Positions 17,704-27,341 of a stretch of DNA of 54,021 nt are shown here, piece after piece. The DNA is from Rhodospirillales bacterium (GTDB lineage: Bacteria; Pseudomonadota; Alphaproteobacteria; Rhodospirillales; Casp-alpha2): contig JAJFIJ010000372.1 in assembly GCA_021775105.1 (NCBI GenBank), positions 1-54,021 of the forward strand, read 5' to 3'. The notes beneath the pieces are model-generated. The model was not told the origin of the DNA. It saw only the letters and a list, made by a program, of their open reading frames with translations, and made no database searches. The translations under genes were made by a program, and so were the position numbers. Each line of letters starts with the position of its first letter. Positions within the stretch are counted from its first letter, which is position 1.

Positions 17704-19383
17704 GTGTCTGAAGCCGCTGCCAGTCTCTCTAAAGATATCCAGCGCGCCCTCGGGCGGTTTGCTGCACTGGCGTTTTGCCGCGCCGACATGCTGTTCGAGC
17801 TGGATCACAATAACAAGATTGCATTTTCAGCCGGAGCCGTGGGTCCGTTGTTGGGGCATAGCGAGACCGAGCTGGCTGGCATGTCTTTTCTCGACCTGAT
17901 TGCTCCCGACAACCGCGATATGGTCAATATCCTGCTATCGAGCGGCGGATCTGATGCGCGCATCAATGATGTCGAAACACAATTGGTGATGAAAAATGAC
18001 GCCCGCGCCAAGGTCGCTATTGCCGGATACCGGGTTCCGGATTTCGACAACAATTTCTTTCTCGCCGTCAAGGTCACGCCGCGACCAGGCGGCAAACAGC
18101 GTGTCCGACTATCCGATCACGAAGAAGAATCCAATGTCCTGAACTCAAAAGCCTTCGCAACGGTCGCAGCCGACCGTATCCAGTCTCTGCAGGATGCCGG
18201 TGGCACGGCCAAGCTCAGCATGATCAAAATCGACAATATCGATGAAATCAAACAACGGATGTCGACGGACAACCAGAGTAAAATGTTTGAAGCCATTGGC
18301 GACGTGCTGAACGAAAGCTCGCTTGGCGGGGATACCGCCGGTCGTATTGATGAGGGCAACTTCACCGTCTTGCATTCTGATGACACGAGCGCCGAAAATA
18401 TTAGTGCCAAAATCGCCGAAGCAACCAAAGGCATCGGCTCGTCAGACATCAAGGCCAGCACTAAAACGACAACCCTTGAAGCGGATATGGGAGGCCTGAC
18501 AGAAGAACAGATGCAGAAGGCGATCATCCATACCATGAAGAAATTCTCGACGGGTGATGGCACGTTGGCGCAACCCAACTTTGCCGGCATGCTTGAAGAA
18601 AAAACTGCTGAAACGGTCAAGGCCGTCGAGGCGTTTCGCCGAGTTTGTGCAACCAAACATTTTGACCTTGTCTACATGCCGATCTGCCTGCTGAAAACCG
18701 GTACGGTTCACCACTTCGAGGCCCTGACCCGGTTTCGCGGCAACGCTGGCGGACTCGAAAGCTCTCCTTATGAATTGATCACGCTGGCCGAAGAAGTCGG
18801 GATCATTGCGGAATTTGATCTTGTTGTGGCGGAAAAAGCGATCGACATGATCAAGGCGAACATGGGCAATGAAAATTTCGCCTCTATAGCGGTGAATGTC
18901 TCCGGCCATTCCATATCTGATTCTGAATTTATTCAGAACATGCACAGGCTGCTGGATTCCGTGCCAGGCCTGAAGGGGTTTCTGTCCCTTGAAATTACCG
19001 AATCAGCCGAAATCAACGATCTTGAAAGTGTAAACGCAACCATCCAGACCTTCCGGGACAAGGGTTTTCATGTCTCGCTTGATGATTTTGGAGCCGGTGC
19101 TGCAAGTTTCGATTATCTCAACAGCTTCGATGTCGACACCGTCAAGTTCGATGGCCCCGTGGTCAAGCGCGCCTACCGGACCAAAAAAGGCAAAGCCTTC
19201 CTCGCCTCCATGGCCACCCTCTGTCGCCAAATCGGCATCGAAACCATTGCCGAAATGGTCGAAGACGCGGAACTCGCCAAGTTCCTCGACGAATGCGGCG
19301 TCAACCTTGGTCAGGGGTATTATTTTGGCAAACCCGACTTCGACATCAACTCATTTCCGTCGGTATTGCCGACCGAGAGATGA
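17704..19383 (+). CDS. PAS - degenerate GGDEF - EAL domain protein (c-di-GMP phosphodiesterase)
   Basis: 559-aa cytoplasmic protein. A PAS-like domain (residues ~25-130) is followed by a degenerate GGDEF region (~140-250; the signature position reads GRIDEGNF, so no cyclase activity is expected) and an EAL domain (~300-555). Catalytic motifs of the EAL domain are present: HFEALTRF, AVNVSG, LEITES, LDDFGAG, VKFDG, ETIAEMVE and QGYYFGKP. It should therefore hydrolyse c-di-GMP. The start is a GTG at 17704 with GGAAAAG upstream. The stop directly abuts the 3' end of tRNA-Ala(CGC) on the other strand. Confidence 0.87.
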   Translation: MSEAAASLSKDIQRALGRFAALAFCRADMLFELDHNNKIAFSAGAVGPLLGHSETELAGMSFLDLIAPDNRDMVNILLSSGGSDARINDVETQLVMKNDARAKVAIAGYRVPDFDNNFFLAVKVTPRPGGKQRVRLSDHEEESNVLNSKAFATVAADRIQSLQDAGGTAKLSMIKIDNIDEIKQRMSTDNQSKMFEAIGDVLNESSLGGDTAGRIDEGNFTVLHSDDTSAENISAKIAEATKGIGSSDIKASTKTTTLEADMGGLTEEQMQKAIIHTMKKFSTGDGTLAQPNFAGMLEEKTAETVKAVEAFRRVCATKHFDLVYMPICLLKTGTVHHFEALTRFRGNAGGLESSPYELITLAEEVGIIAEFDLVVAEKAIDMIKANMGNENFASIAVNVSGHSISDSEFIQNMHRLLDSVPGLKGFLSLEITESAEINDLESVNATIQTFRDKGFHVSLDDFGAGAASFDYLNSFDVDTVKFDGPVVKRAYRTKKGKAFLASMATLCRQIGIETIAEMVEDAELAKFLDECGVNLGQGYYFGKPDFDINSFPSVLPTER

Positions 19384-19459
<76 letters not shown>

Positions 19460-19640
19460 GTCACCATGGGCACCCGTCATGAAAGCGCTTTACGTGCGTT
19501 CCGGCGGGTTGCCGGATAATGAATTTTGTGACGGTATTTTGTCAAGATGCCGGGCTTCGGAAAATCGTTCCCGCCCTTGCGCGGGGCTGACGTGGTCGCT
19601 AACTTATGGCCCAGTTCAAACCATCAGGATCATGTGTATT

Positions 19641-19940
19641 ATGGATATCGTTCTGGGACCGCTGCTCCAGGTTATCTTGATTGTTCTCGACCTCTACGTC
19701 TGGGTGATCCTGATCGGTGTGATCCTCAGTTGGCTGGTCGCGTTCAATGTCGTCAACACCCACAATCGTTTCGTTCATACCGTTGGTGACGTGATGCATC
19801 GCCTGACCGAACCGTTGCAGGCACCGATCCGGCGCGTTCTGCCTAATCTCGGCGGACTTGACCTGTCACCGATGGTGCTGATCCTCGGTGTCATATTCGC
19901 CCGCGGCGTCATCGAAAGATTACTCTATAACCTTGGCTGA
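19641..19940 (+). CDS. yggT: YggT-family membrane protein
   Basis: 99-aa protein with two hydrophobic helices (about residues 5-30 and 75-95) and the family stretch VILSWLVAFNVVNTHNRFV followed by LTEPLQAPIRRVLPNLGGLDLSPMV. YggT proteins are linked to cation balance and, in other bacteria, to division-site or thylakoid organisation. The frame is open upstream, but the ATG at 19641 (or the one at 19632) matches homologs. Its 3' end overlaps the DUF167 gene, the common yggT-yggU order. Confidence 0.88.
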   Translation: MDIVLGPLLQVILIVLDLYVWVILIGVILSWLVAFNVVNTHNRFVHTVGDVMHRLTEPLQAPIRRVLPNLGGLDLSPMVLILGVIFARGVIERLLYNLG

Positions 19941-20268
19941 CCTGCTGTCTCCTTTTGCAATAACCGACAGGGGGATCCGGGTTTCCATTCGCCTTACGCC
20001 GAACGCAGCAAAAGACCGGATTGTCGGCATCGTCGCCGACGCTCAAGGAAATGGCGTATTGCGGATAGCGGTCACCGCCGTTCCGGAACAAGGTCGCGCC
20101 AACAAGGCGATGATCCGGGTGCTTGCCAAACATTGGCGGTTTCAAAAATCATCGATGAGCGTTATTCAGGGGATCAGAGATCGCAACAAGGTGCTGAACA
20201 TCGAAGGGGACACAAGCGAGCGGTATGCTTTTCTGCTGGCCTGGTCCAGAGACCTATTTGAGGAGTAA
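19888..20268 (+). CDS. DUF167 (YggU) family protein
   Basis: Up to 126 aa. The DUF167 core is [45 protein letters not shown] and [17 protein letters not shown]. Function is unknown; the fold is a small alpha/beta domain. The ATG at 19888 overlaps yggT by 53 bp; an alternative TTG at 19933 overlaps the yggT stop and would give a 111-aa protein closer to homologs. folD follows 8 bp downstream. Confidence 0.85.
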   Translation: MSYSPAASSKDYSITLADLLSPFAITDRGIRVSIRLTPNAAKDRIVGIVADAQGNGVLRIAVTAVPEQGRANKAMIRVLAKHWRFQKSSMSVIQGIRDRNKVLNIEGDTSERYAFLLAWSRDLFEE

Positions 20269-20276
20269 GTAACAGA

Positions 20277-21173
20277 ATGTCGGAATCCAATATCATTGAC
20301 GGCAAGGCCTTTGCCGCCAGACTGCGTGAACGGGTCGGTAACGAAGTCAAAACGCTGAAAGCGGACCATGGCCTGACGCCGGGTCTGGCCGTTGTCCTTG
20401 TCGGCGAAGATCCGGCCAGCCAGGTCTATGTCAGAAGCAAGGGCAAACAGACCGTCGAAACGGGCATGGAAAGTTTCGAGCACAAACTGGATGCCTCGAC
20501 AGCCGAAGCCGATCTGCTTGGGCTGATCGACACGCTTAATACCGATGATCGTGTACACGGCATTCTGGTGCAGTTGCCGTTGCCGGATCATATCGATGAG
20601 AGCAAGGTGCTGGCGGCGATCAACCCGGACAAGGACGTTGACGGTTTTCATGTGATCAATGTCGGGCGGTTGTGGACCGGTGCCGACGCAATGGTGCCCT
20701 GCACGCCATACGGCTGCATCCTGATGCTGAAAGATGCATTGGGTGATCTGTCGGGCAAACGTGCGCTGGTGCTCGGACGATCCAACATTGTTGGCAAACC
20801 GATGGCAGCGTTATTGCTGGCTGAAAGTTGCACGGTGACGATTGCGCACTCAAGAACCAAGGACCTCGAGACCCGTTGCCGCGAGGCAGATATTCTGGTC
20901 GCCGCCGTTGGCCGGCCGGAAATGGTCAAGGGCGACTGGATCAAACCGGGGGCAACAGTTATTGATGTCGGCATTAACCGCATCGACGCGCCAGAAAAAG
21001 GGGAAGGCAAAACCCGTCTGGTTGGCGACGTTGACTTCGCCGAAGCCCGTACCGTCGCCGGCGCAATCACGCCCGTTCCGGGAGGTGTCGGCCCGATGAC
21101 TATTGCCTGTCTGCTGCGCAATACTCTGGTCGCCGCGCGTCGCCAGAAAGGCATTCAGGCAACGGATATATAA
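20277..21173 (+). CDS. folD: FolD, methylenetetrahydrofolate dehydrogenase/cyclohydrolase
   Basis: 298-aa bifunctional one-carbon enzyme interconverting 5,10-methylene-, methenyl- and 10-formyl-tetrahydrofolate with NADP. Catalytic Tyr51 and Lys55 (YVRSK), the signatures QLPLPDHID and [22 protein letters not shown] in the Rossmann part and [10 protein letters not shown] near the end are intact. It is the third gene of yggT-DUF167-folD, with GAGGAG just before the start. Confidence 0.97.
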   Translation: MSESNIIDGKAFAARLRERVGNEVKTLKADHGLTPGLAVVLVGEDPASQVYVRSKGKQTVETGMESFEHKLDASTAEADLLGLIDTLNTDDRVHGILVQLPLPDHIDESKVLAAINPDKDVDGFHVINVGRLWTGADAMVPCTPYGCILMLKDALGDLSGKRALVLGRSNIVGKPMAALLLAESCTVTIAHSRTKDLETRCREADILVAAVGRPEMVKGDWIKPGATVIDVGINRIDAPEKGEGKTRLVGDVDFAEARTVAGAITPVPGGVGPMTIACLLRNTLVAARRQKGIQATDI

Positions 21174-21200
21174 AACGCCAAGCCGTTGAAAAACCTCATT

Positions 21201-21237
21201 TTGCTGCACTGATTTGATGCAGCATAAGGTGCAGCAA
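21201..21237. repeat. Hairpin downstream of folD
   Basis: Inverted repeat TTGCTGCAC ... GTGCAGCAA (9 bp, 21201-21209 and 21229-21237) flanked by short T and A runs, in the 120-bp gap between the convergent folD and lapA-like genes. It could act as a weak two-way terminator; the loop itself repeats GATGCAGCA. Confidence 0.45.
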
Positions 21238-21293
21238 TTTGAGGCGGTGCAGGCGACCGCGCGGATCGCCACAAGCTTCAGTTTTGCAGATTT

Positions 21294-21671
21294 TCAGGCA
21301 GCGTCTGCCGGCGGCAACAGATTGCGCTCGGCGTTGACGCTCAGGGTTTTATCGTGGTCTCGCTGAAGGCGGGCATTACGTTCTTCCAGATGGCGAATTT
21401 CCATTTCCGCGGATTCGGCCCGACGGGTCATGTCACGCGCCCGCTTGCGTGCCCGTCCCGCTGCCAGCCATGCCGCCAGTCCGCCCCACAAAACACCGAT
21501 CATGACGGCGGCCAGGATAAGTGCGAACAGGGGTATCTCCATCGATACTGGAAACGGCCAGAAATCAACGGTCGCCGCATTCCGGTTGACAAGCGAAAAC
21601 ACAATGATCGCCAGTGCCAGGGGGACCGAGATGATCCAGGAAATGAATTTATTCAATGGTCTTGTCCACAT
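21294..21671 (-). CDS. LapA-domain (DUF1049) membrane protein
   Basis: 125-aa protein with two transmembrane helices (residues ~9-28 and ~46-68), the sequence VFSLVNRNAATVDFWPF between them, and a C-terminal coiled-coil-like charged tail (RRAESAEMEIRHLEERNARLQ). This is the LapA/YciS layout. In E. coli LapA works with LapB in controlling LPS synthesis; that role is only a family-based suggestion. It lies 26 bp downstream of ihfB. Confidence 0.82.
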   Translation of the reverse strand: MWTRPLNKFISWIISVPLALAIIVFSLVNRNAATVDFWPFPVSMEIPLFALILAAVMIGVLWGGLAAWLAAGRARKRARDMTRRAESAEMEIRHLEERNARLQRDHDKTLSVNAERNLLPPADAA

Positions 21672-21697
21672 TGGAAAAGGACAGGCTAATACGCAAT

Positions 21698-21982
21698 TCA
21701 GCTGCCCGCGTTCAGGCGTTCACGAAGCTGCTTTCCGGTTTTGAAATACGGTATATATTTTTCATCAACCTTGACGGCTTCACCGGTGCGTGGATTACGC
21801 CCCGTCCGGGCACCGCGTTCCTTTACTGAAAACGCACCAAAACCGCGTAACTCTACCCGGTCCCCATTTGCCAGCGCAGCCGTGATCTCCTCAAATATCG
21901 TCGTAACAATGCGTTCAACATCGCGTTGATACAAAAGCGGGTTCTCAGCAGCCAGAAGCGCAATCAGTTCAGATTTTGTCAT
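21698..21982 (-). CDS. ihfB: Integration host factor subunit beta
   Basis: 94-aa DNA-bending protein of the HU/IHF family. It begins [15 protein letters not shown] and carries the DNA-arm signature [30 protein letters not shown] with the intercalating Pro. [12 protein letters not shown] and ELRGFGAF identify the beta subunit. IHF commonly assists tyrosine-recombinase integration, so it could serve the integrase of the element at 27.9 kb. It lies downstream of sppA, as in many Alphaproteobacteria. Confidence 0.95.
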   Translation of the reverse strand: MTKSELIALLAAENPLLYQRDVERIVTTIFEEITAALANGDRVELRGFGAFSVKERGARTGRNPRTGEAVKVDEKYIPYFKTGKQLRERLNAGS

Positions 21983-22056
21983 GCACGCCTCCCCTATCTT
22001 TCCCCAATGTGTTACGGCCCGTTAATCCGGGACCCGGATGAATCGTCAGTCGATTC

Positions 22057-22974
22057 CTAAAGTTTCAATGCAGGGTGCCAAACAGAAATCACCCCGTCAA
22101 GTGTAAGTCGTTCTGAAAGAAGCGTTTTTCCAATCAAACCACTGACAAGATCCCGCCAGGGTTCATCTTCGTGAGAGATTTCGACATCGACAACAGGCAC
22201 CTCACCGGAGATATCTTTCTCATCCGCCAGCCATTTCAGCGCCTCTTCAAGCGCTCCCATGTCGTCAACAAGCCCGTTGGCCTTGGCCTGTCGCCCGGAG
22301 AAGACACGGCCGTCAGCCAGCGCCAGAACATCGCTCCGCCCAAGATCACGACGGGCAGTTACCATGTCGACAAACTGCTCAAAGAAATCCTTGATGACCG
22401 CTTCAATCGCTGCCCGCGCATCATCGCCAAACGGTTCCATCGGGTTCGGCTGTGCCTTCAGAGGGCCGCTTTTGATCACCTCCGGCTTGATCCCAATCGT
22501 CTTCAAAAGCTCAGTAATATCAGCGGTTTGCAAGATGACCCCTATTGATCCGGTCAGGGTTCCGGCCCGTGCAAATATGCGATCCGCAGCGATCGCCGTC
22601 ATATAGGCAGCCGAAGTTGCCGTTCCGCCCATCAACGCGACTACGGGTTTTTTCGCAGCGACTTTACGCAGTTGACCATACAGCGATTCGCCGCCAACGA
22701 AAGTGCCGCCGGGACTGTCGATGGTGACGAGCAACGCCTTGACGTGTTCGTCTTCGGCGATTTCGGTAAGGACCTGATCACGGTATGGATCATCCAGAAT
22801 GATCCCCTCAACGGCAATTCTGGCAATCCGGTCACCTTTGCCGGGGAGGCCGCCAAACCGTCCGAAAGCGACGATGATAGCCAACGCCACCGCGCTGACA
22901 CCAAGAATCCGCCAAAAGATCAGGCGCCGCTTCAAGCGGCGCCTGTCAATAATTGCGTCTGACTGAATTGACAT
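22057..22974 (-). CDS. sppA: SppA, signal peptide peptidase
   Basis: 305-aa membrane-anchored protease that degrades cleaved signal peptides. One transmembrane helix (residues ~19-38) precedes a Ser/Lys-dyad domain: nucleophile Ser121 (GTATSAAYM) and general base Lys173 (KSGPLKAQ), 52 residues apart as in Bacillus SppA. LVTIDSPGGTFVGGE and SIGVI are family signatures. This is the short single-domain form. It sits between rpsA and ihfB. Confidence 0.93.
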   Translation of the reverse strand: MSIQSDAIIDRRRLKRRLIFWRILGVSAVALAIIVAFGRFGGLPGKGDRIARIAVEGIILDDPYRDQVLTEIAEDEHVKALLVTIDSPGGTFVGGESLYGQLRKVAAKKPVVALMGGTATSAAYMTAIAADRIFARAGTLTGSIGVILQTADITELLKTIGIKPEVIKSGPLKAQPNPMEPFGDDARAAIEAVIKDFFEQFVDMVTARRDLGRSDVLALADGRVFSGRQAKANGLVDDMGALEEALKWLADEKDISGEVPVVDVEISHEDEPWRDLVSGLIGKTLLSERLTLDGVISVWHPALKL

Positions 22975-23033
22975 ATTTACGGTCCCGCAGTTCCGTCCGG
23001 ACCAAAGGCCCGGCGGGACTGCGTTCCTCTAGT

Positions 23034-24959
23034 TCAGCCGTCTTCGCCATCAGCAGCTTCAGCCGCCGGGGCGTCATCGTCGGCTTTGGCCTTGGCTTTT
23101 TTCGGTGCCGCCTTCTTCTTGGCAGGCTTGGCTTCGGCGTCAGCCTCATCGCTGGCTTCTTCCTTGGCTTTCTTGGGAGCAGCTTTTTTAGCGGCTGCCT
23201 TTTTAGCCGGTTTTTTCTCTTCTTTCTCTTCCTTGACAACGGCTGAGTCGGCTTTTTCTGCCAGAGCGGCACCCAGAATATCACCAAGCGAGGCGCCGGA
23301 GTCGGATGACCCATAAGCCTGCATGGCCGCTTTTTCTTCCTGAGCTTCAAGAGCCTTGATGGAAAGTGTCAGACGGCGGCTGGATTTGTCGATCTGGGTG
23401 ATCTTGGCATCCAGTTTTTCACCGGCGGCAAAACGGTCGGGACGCTGTTCTGAACGCTCGCGACTCAGTTCGGATTTACGGATAAAACCCTGGGCCATAT
23501 CATTGACCGAAACTTCAATGCCATTGTCGACAATCGCCGTTACCGTGCAGGTCACAACAGCGCCCTTCTTCAGGCCGTCGGTGCTGGATTCAAACGGATC
23601 GGCACCAAGCTGTTTAACACCCAACGAAATCCGCTCTTTTTCAACATCAACGTCAAGAACCTTGGCCTTGACCGTATCGCCTTTGTTGTAATCGGCAAGG
23701 GCTTCTTCGCCGGTTTTTTCCCAGCTCAGATCGGACAGGTGAGCCATGCCGTCGATTTCACCTTCAAGACCGATGAACAGACCAAACTCGGTGATGTTCT
23801 TGACCTCGCCCTCGACTTCCGTGCCAACCGGGTGGCGCGCAGCAAAGGAATCCCACGGGTTGTCCATGCACTGCTTGAGGCCAAGCGAGATGCGGCGTTT
23901 TTCCGGATCGGCATCAAGGACCATGACTTCCACTTCCTGGGAAGTCGAAACGATCTTGCCCGGATGAACGTTCTTTTTGGTCCAGCTCATTTCAGAAACG
24001 TGGACAAGCCCTTCAACGCCAGCTTCCAGTTCAACAAATGCACCATAATCGGTGATGTTGGTGACGCGGCCTGTAAGGCGGGTCTCGGTCGGGTATTTGG
24101 CGCCAACGCCTTCCCACGGATCGGCTTCAAGCTGCTTCATGCCAAGCGAAATACGCTGGGTTTCGGCGTTGAAACGGATCACCTGAACCTTGATGGTCTC
24201 GCCAATCTGCAAAGCTTCCGACGGATGGTTGATGCGCTTCCAGGCAATGTCCGTGACATGCAGCAGGCCATCAACACCACCGAGATCAACAAAGGCACCG
24301 TAATCGGTGATGTTCTTGACCACACCTTCAAGGATCTGACCTTCAGTCAGCTGGGAAATCAGTTCCGAACGGGCTTCCGAGCGGCTTTCTTCCAGAACCG
24401 CACGGCGTGAGACAACGATGTTGTTGCGCTGGGCATCCATTTTCAGAATCTGGAATGGTTGCGGTGTACCCATAAGCGGGCCAATGTCGCGAACCGGACG
24501 GATATCAACCTGCGATCCCGGCAGGAAGGCAACAGCGCCCGCCAGATCAACAATAAAGCCGCCTTTGACGCGACCGAAGATAACACCGTTTACACGAACA
24601 TTGTCAGTGAAGGATTTTTCCAGTTCGATCCAGGCTTCTTCGCGACGCGCTTTTTCGCGGCTCAGGCGAATGATACCTTCGCGGTCTTCGTAGCGTTCGA
24701 CATAAACGTCAACATCGTCGCCAACGTTCAGTTCGAGATCCTGACCGGGGGTGCCAAATTCTTTCAGCGGCACGCGACCTTCTGATTTAAGTCCGACGTC
24801 GACAACGGCAACGTCGTTCTCAACGGCGAGGATGGTGCCTTTCAGCACACGGCCTTCAAAGCCCTGTTCACCGATACTTTCTTCAAGAAGATCTGCAAAA
24901 TTCTCTGTCATAGGGGGGAGTTCACTGCCGCCAGCGGCGGTCTGTTTGGCTGGAGCCAT
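23034..24959 (-). CDS. rpsA: 30S ribosomal protein S1
   Basis: 641-aa protein with six S1 RNA-binding repeats; repeats 3-5 are the clearest (NITDYGAFVDLGGVDGLLHVTD, NITDYGAFVELEAGVEGLVHVSE, NITEFGLFIGLEGEIDGMAHLSD). It delivers mRNA to the small subunit. The open frame extends to 25013, but the ATG at 24959 has AAAGGA upstream. The last ~75 residues form a Lys/Ala/Glu-rich low-complexity tail (KKPAKKAAAKKAAPKKAKEE, then an acidic end), longer than in most S1 proteins. It follows cmk on the same strand, the usual alphaproteobacterial order. Confidence 0.97.
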   Translation of the reverse strand: MAPAKQTAAGGSELPPMTENFADLLEESIGEQGFEGRVLKGTILAVENDVAVVDVGLKSEGRVPLKEFGTPGQDLELNVGDDVDVYVERYEDREGIIRLSREKARREEAWIELEKSFTDNVRVNGVIFGRVKGGFIVDLAGAVAFLPGSQVDIRPVRDIGPLMGTPQPFQILKMDAQRNNIVVSRRAVLEESRSEARSELISQLTEGQILEGVVKNITDYGAFVDLGGVDGLLHVTDIAWKRINHPSEALQIGETIKVQVIRFNAETQRISLGMKQLEADPWEGVGAKYPTETRLTGRVTNITDYGAFVELEAGVEGLVHVSEMSWTKKNVHPGKIVSTSQEVEVMVLDADPEKRRISLGLKQCMDNPWDSFAARHPVGTEVEGEVKNITEFGLFIGLEGEIDGMAHLSDLSWEKTGEEALADYNKGDTVKAKVLDVDVEKERISLGVKQLGADPFESSTDGLKKGAVVTCTVTAIVDNGIEVSVNDMAQGFIRKSELSRERSEQRPDRFAAGEKLDAKITQIDKSSRRLTLSIKALEAQEEKAAMQAYGSSDSGASLGDILGAALAEKADSAVVKEEKEEKKPAKKAAAKKAAPKKAKEEASDEADAEAKPAKKKAAPKKAKAKADDDAPAAEAADGEDG

Positions 24960-25091
24960 CGGGTAGTCCTTTCGTTTAGTTTCTGGCCGACCGGTTGGTT
25001 CCGGTGGTCTCAAAAATGATCCAAATCCGCAAGTCCCGGCGTTTCGCCGATACGGGGTGAATAGCGACCCTCTCAGTTTTTAAGAGGGTTA

Positions 25092-25724
25092 TCAGGTCCT
25101 GGAATTTACGAACTCAAGAGCCTCGGCAAAAGCCTGCTCGGCATCCAGATCACTGGTATCAAGCAATCTGGCATCCGCCGCCGTTTCCAGTGGAGAGGTT
25201 ACGCGCGACGAATCGCGGGCATCACGCTCCTTCATATCTTCCAAAACGCGGGCATATATAGCTTCACTGCCCCGACCAAGCAACTCCTTTAATCGCCGTT
25301 CTGCGCGGACTTCCGCGCTTGCCGTTACAAACAGCTTGACCGGGGCATCGGGACAGACGACGGTTCCGATGTCGCGACCGTCAAGGACGGCGCCATTTGT
25401 GCCGCCTGGGGGCGTCGCGGCGAAGTCCCGCTGAAACTGCAAAAGGGCTGCACGCACACCAGGAATGGCAGAAACCTTGGACGCCGCCTGTCCGACATCT
25501 TCCGTCCGCAAGCCATCTGCGTTCAGGTCATCGGCTGTCAGGTTTTCCGCCACCCTGGTCGCAAATTCCACATCCTCCGCATCACCGCCCTGATCAAGAA
25601 CCCTTTTTCCGGTCGCCCGGTAAAGCAATCCGGTGTCGAGATAAGCGAGATTGAAGTGTTTGGCCATGCGCCGGGCCATCGTACCTTTTCCGGCCGCCGC
25701 CGGACCATCAATCGCAATGATCAT
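25092..25724 (-). CDS. cmk: Cytidylate kinase
   Basis: 210-aa NMP kinase phosphorylating CMP and dCMP. P-loop GPAAAGKGT (residues 7-15), YLDTGLLYRATG (nucleoside site), LDGRDIGTVVCPDAPVKLFV and the RRLKELL / RDARDSSR lid motifs are present. Its start is 37 bp from the aroA stop on the same strand, giving the conserved order aroA-cmk-rpsA. Confidence 0.96.
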   Translation of the reverse strand: MIIAIDGPAAAGKGTMARRMAKHFNLAYLDTGLLYRATGKRVLDQGGDAEDVEFATRVAENLTADDLNADGLRTEDVGQAASKVSAIPGVRAALLQFQRDFAATPPGGTNGAVLDGRDIGTVVCPDAPVKLFVTASAEVRAERRLKELLGRGSEAIYARVLEDMKERDARDSSRVTSPLETAADARLLDTSDLDAEQAFAEALEFVNSRT

Positions 25725-25761
25725 GTGTCATTCCTTATAAATCTCCGTTGGAGTGATATCG

Positions 25762-27087
25762 TCATACGCTACTCATTTTGCCGCCGAGACCGTTCATCAG
25801 GTCAGCAAAGCCGGGAAAACTGGTATCAATGGGAGAGCCGTCATCAATCATCATCGGCTGATCAGTGACCATGCCGAGAACCAGAAACGCCATGGCGATG
25901 CGATGATCAAGGTCGGCTTCGATCATGGCACCGCCTTTGGGGGGATGCCCGGTTCCATGAACGATCAGGGAATCCTCCGTTTCTTCAACCCCAACTCCGG
26001 CCAGGGTCAGTCCGTTGGCGACGGCGGCAAGCCGGTCGCTTTCCTTGACCCGAAGTTCGGCCAGCCCGTTCATCCGCGTTGTCCCGTTGGCGCAGGCCGC
26101 CGCAACGGCAAGGACCGGGTATTCATCAATCATTGATGGCGCGCGCCGGGCAGGCACATCTACACCTTTCAGCATACTCGCCGTTACCATCAGATCAGCC
26201 AGTTGATCACCCGCGCCACCCTGGCGGTTGTCGATCGATATCAACGCTCCCATTTCCTGCAAAGTCGTGATCAGGCCGGCGCGCAACGGATTAATGCCGA
26301 CGCCGCTCAACCTGATTTTCGATCCCTTGACCAGTAGCGCTGCAACCATCGGAAAGGCGGCTGAGGAAATATCACCGGGAACGACGATATCTGCCGCTTC
26401 CAGTTCGGGCTGCCCGGTCAGGGTAATCTGTCTTGAACCATCGTCCTGATCTTCAACAATGATTTCAGCGCCAAAGTGGCGCAGCATCAGTTCGGAGTGA
26501 TCGCGGGTCGGCTGGGGTTCGATCACGGTGGTTTTGCCGGGTGCATTCAGACCGGCCAGCAACACCGCCGATTTCACTTGGGCCGATGCCACAGGCAACG
26601 TATAACAGACAGGCAGAAGCGTTTTCGGGCCGGTTACGGTAATCGGTAAACGACCGCCTTCGCGCGACGTGAACTGAATGCCCATTTCGCCAAGTGGCGA
26701 CATGATCCGGTTCATCGGACGGCGACAAAGCGATGCATCGCCGGAAAATGTTGTGGCGAAAGCATGACCGCCTGCCAAACCCATCAACAAACGAACAGCC
26801 GTTCCGGAATTTCCCAAATCCAGAACCTCGGCGGGCTCACGTAAACCGCCGACACCGCGCCCGACGACCCGCCACGTGCCATCATCATCGCGACAAACAT
26901 CCGCGCCAAATGCGCGCATCGCATCGGCCGTTGCCAGTACGTCCTCACCTTCCAGAAGTCCAGTAATCCGGGTTTCGCCGATCGCCGACCCGCCCAACAT
27001 CAATGCCCTGTGGGATATTGATTTGTCTCCGGGAACCCGAACCTCGCCAGCGAGCGAAGAAGACTGTTGCGAACGAATTGCGCTCAA
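25762..27087 (-). CDS. aroA: AroA, 5-enolpyruvylshikimate-3-phosphate synthase (class II-like)
   Basis: 441-aa shikimate-pathway enzyme joining PEP and shikimate-3-phosphate. Motifs: [56 protein letters not shown]. The overall text is very close to the Agrobacterium CP4 enzyme. At the residue that gives CP4 its insensitivity (Ala in its GNAAT) this protein has Gly (GNSGT), so glyphosate tolerance is not expected by that route. The open frame reaches 27393, but a TTG at 27087 with AAGGGG 6-7 nt upstream gives the normal length and N-terminus ([20 protein letters not shown]). Confidence 0.95.
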   Translation of the reverse strand: MSAIRSQQSSSLAGEVRVPGDKSISHRALMLGGSAIGETRITGLLEGEDVLATADAMRAFGADVCRDDDGTWRVVGRGVGGLREPAEVLDLGNSGTAVRLLMGLAGGHAFATTFSGDASLCRRPMNRIMSPLGEMGIQFTSREGGRLPITVTGPKTLLPVCYTLPVASAQVKSAVLLAGLNAPGKTTVIEPQPTRDHSELMLRHFGAEIIVEDQDDGSRQITLTGQPELEAADIVVPGDISSAAFPMVAALLVKGSKIRLSGVGINPLRAGLITTLQEMGALISIDNRQGGAGDQLADLMVTASMLKGVDVPARRAPSMIDEYPVLAVAAACANGTTRMNGLAELRVKESDRLAAVANGLTLAGVGVEETEDSLIVHGTGHPPKGGAMIEADLDHRIAMAFLVLGMVTDQPMMIDDGSPIDTSFPGFADLMNGLGGKMSSV

Positions 27088-27261
27088 CCGATTGCCCCTT
27101 GTTTTGACAGTCCGGCGCTGACCGCACGGACTCAGAAATTCATCTCGACTGCGCCGCTCTCTATCACGGATTTCGGGCGGTTTACAGGCTTTGTATGCTA
27201 TTGTGGCGTTGTCCCGATATTTACGGCGTAAAGGAAATTTGAAAAATACGTATTTTTGGTT

Positions 27262-27290
27262 TTGACAGATGCTTCTGAAAATGGCAATTG
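27262..27290 (+). promoter_or_regulatory. Possible sigma70 promoter of the FYDLN-acid gene
   Basis: TTGACA (27262-27267), then 17 bp, then CAATTG (27285-27290), in the 250-bp AT-rich gap between divergent aroA and the FYDLN-acid gene, about 50 bp upstream of the latter. The -35 box is perfect; the -10 box is weak. Confidence 0.35.
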
Positions 27291-27341
27291 GCACATTATC
27301 AAGTAATGTCTTATGCAAAATGATCAGTCGGAGAATAGAGC

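Noticed and set aside
25067-25089. ACCCTCT/AGAGGGT hairpin between cmk and rpsA
   Set aside because: No T-run follows on the coding strand and no known leader motif is seen; too little to call a terminator or attenuator.
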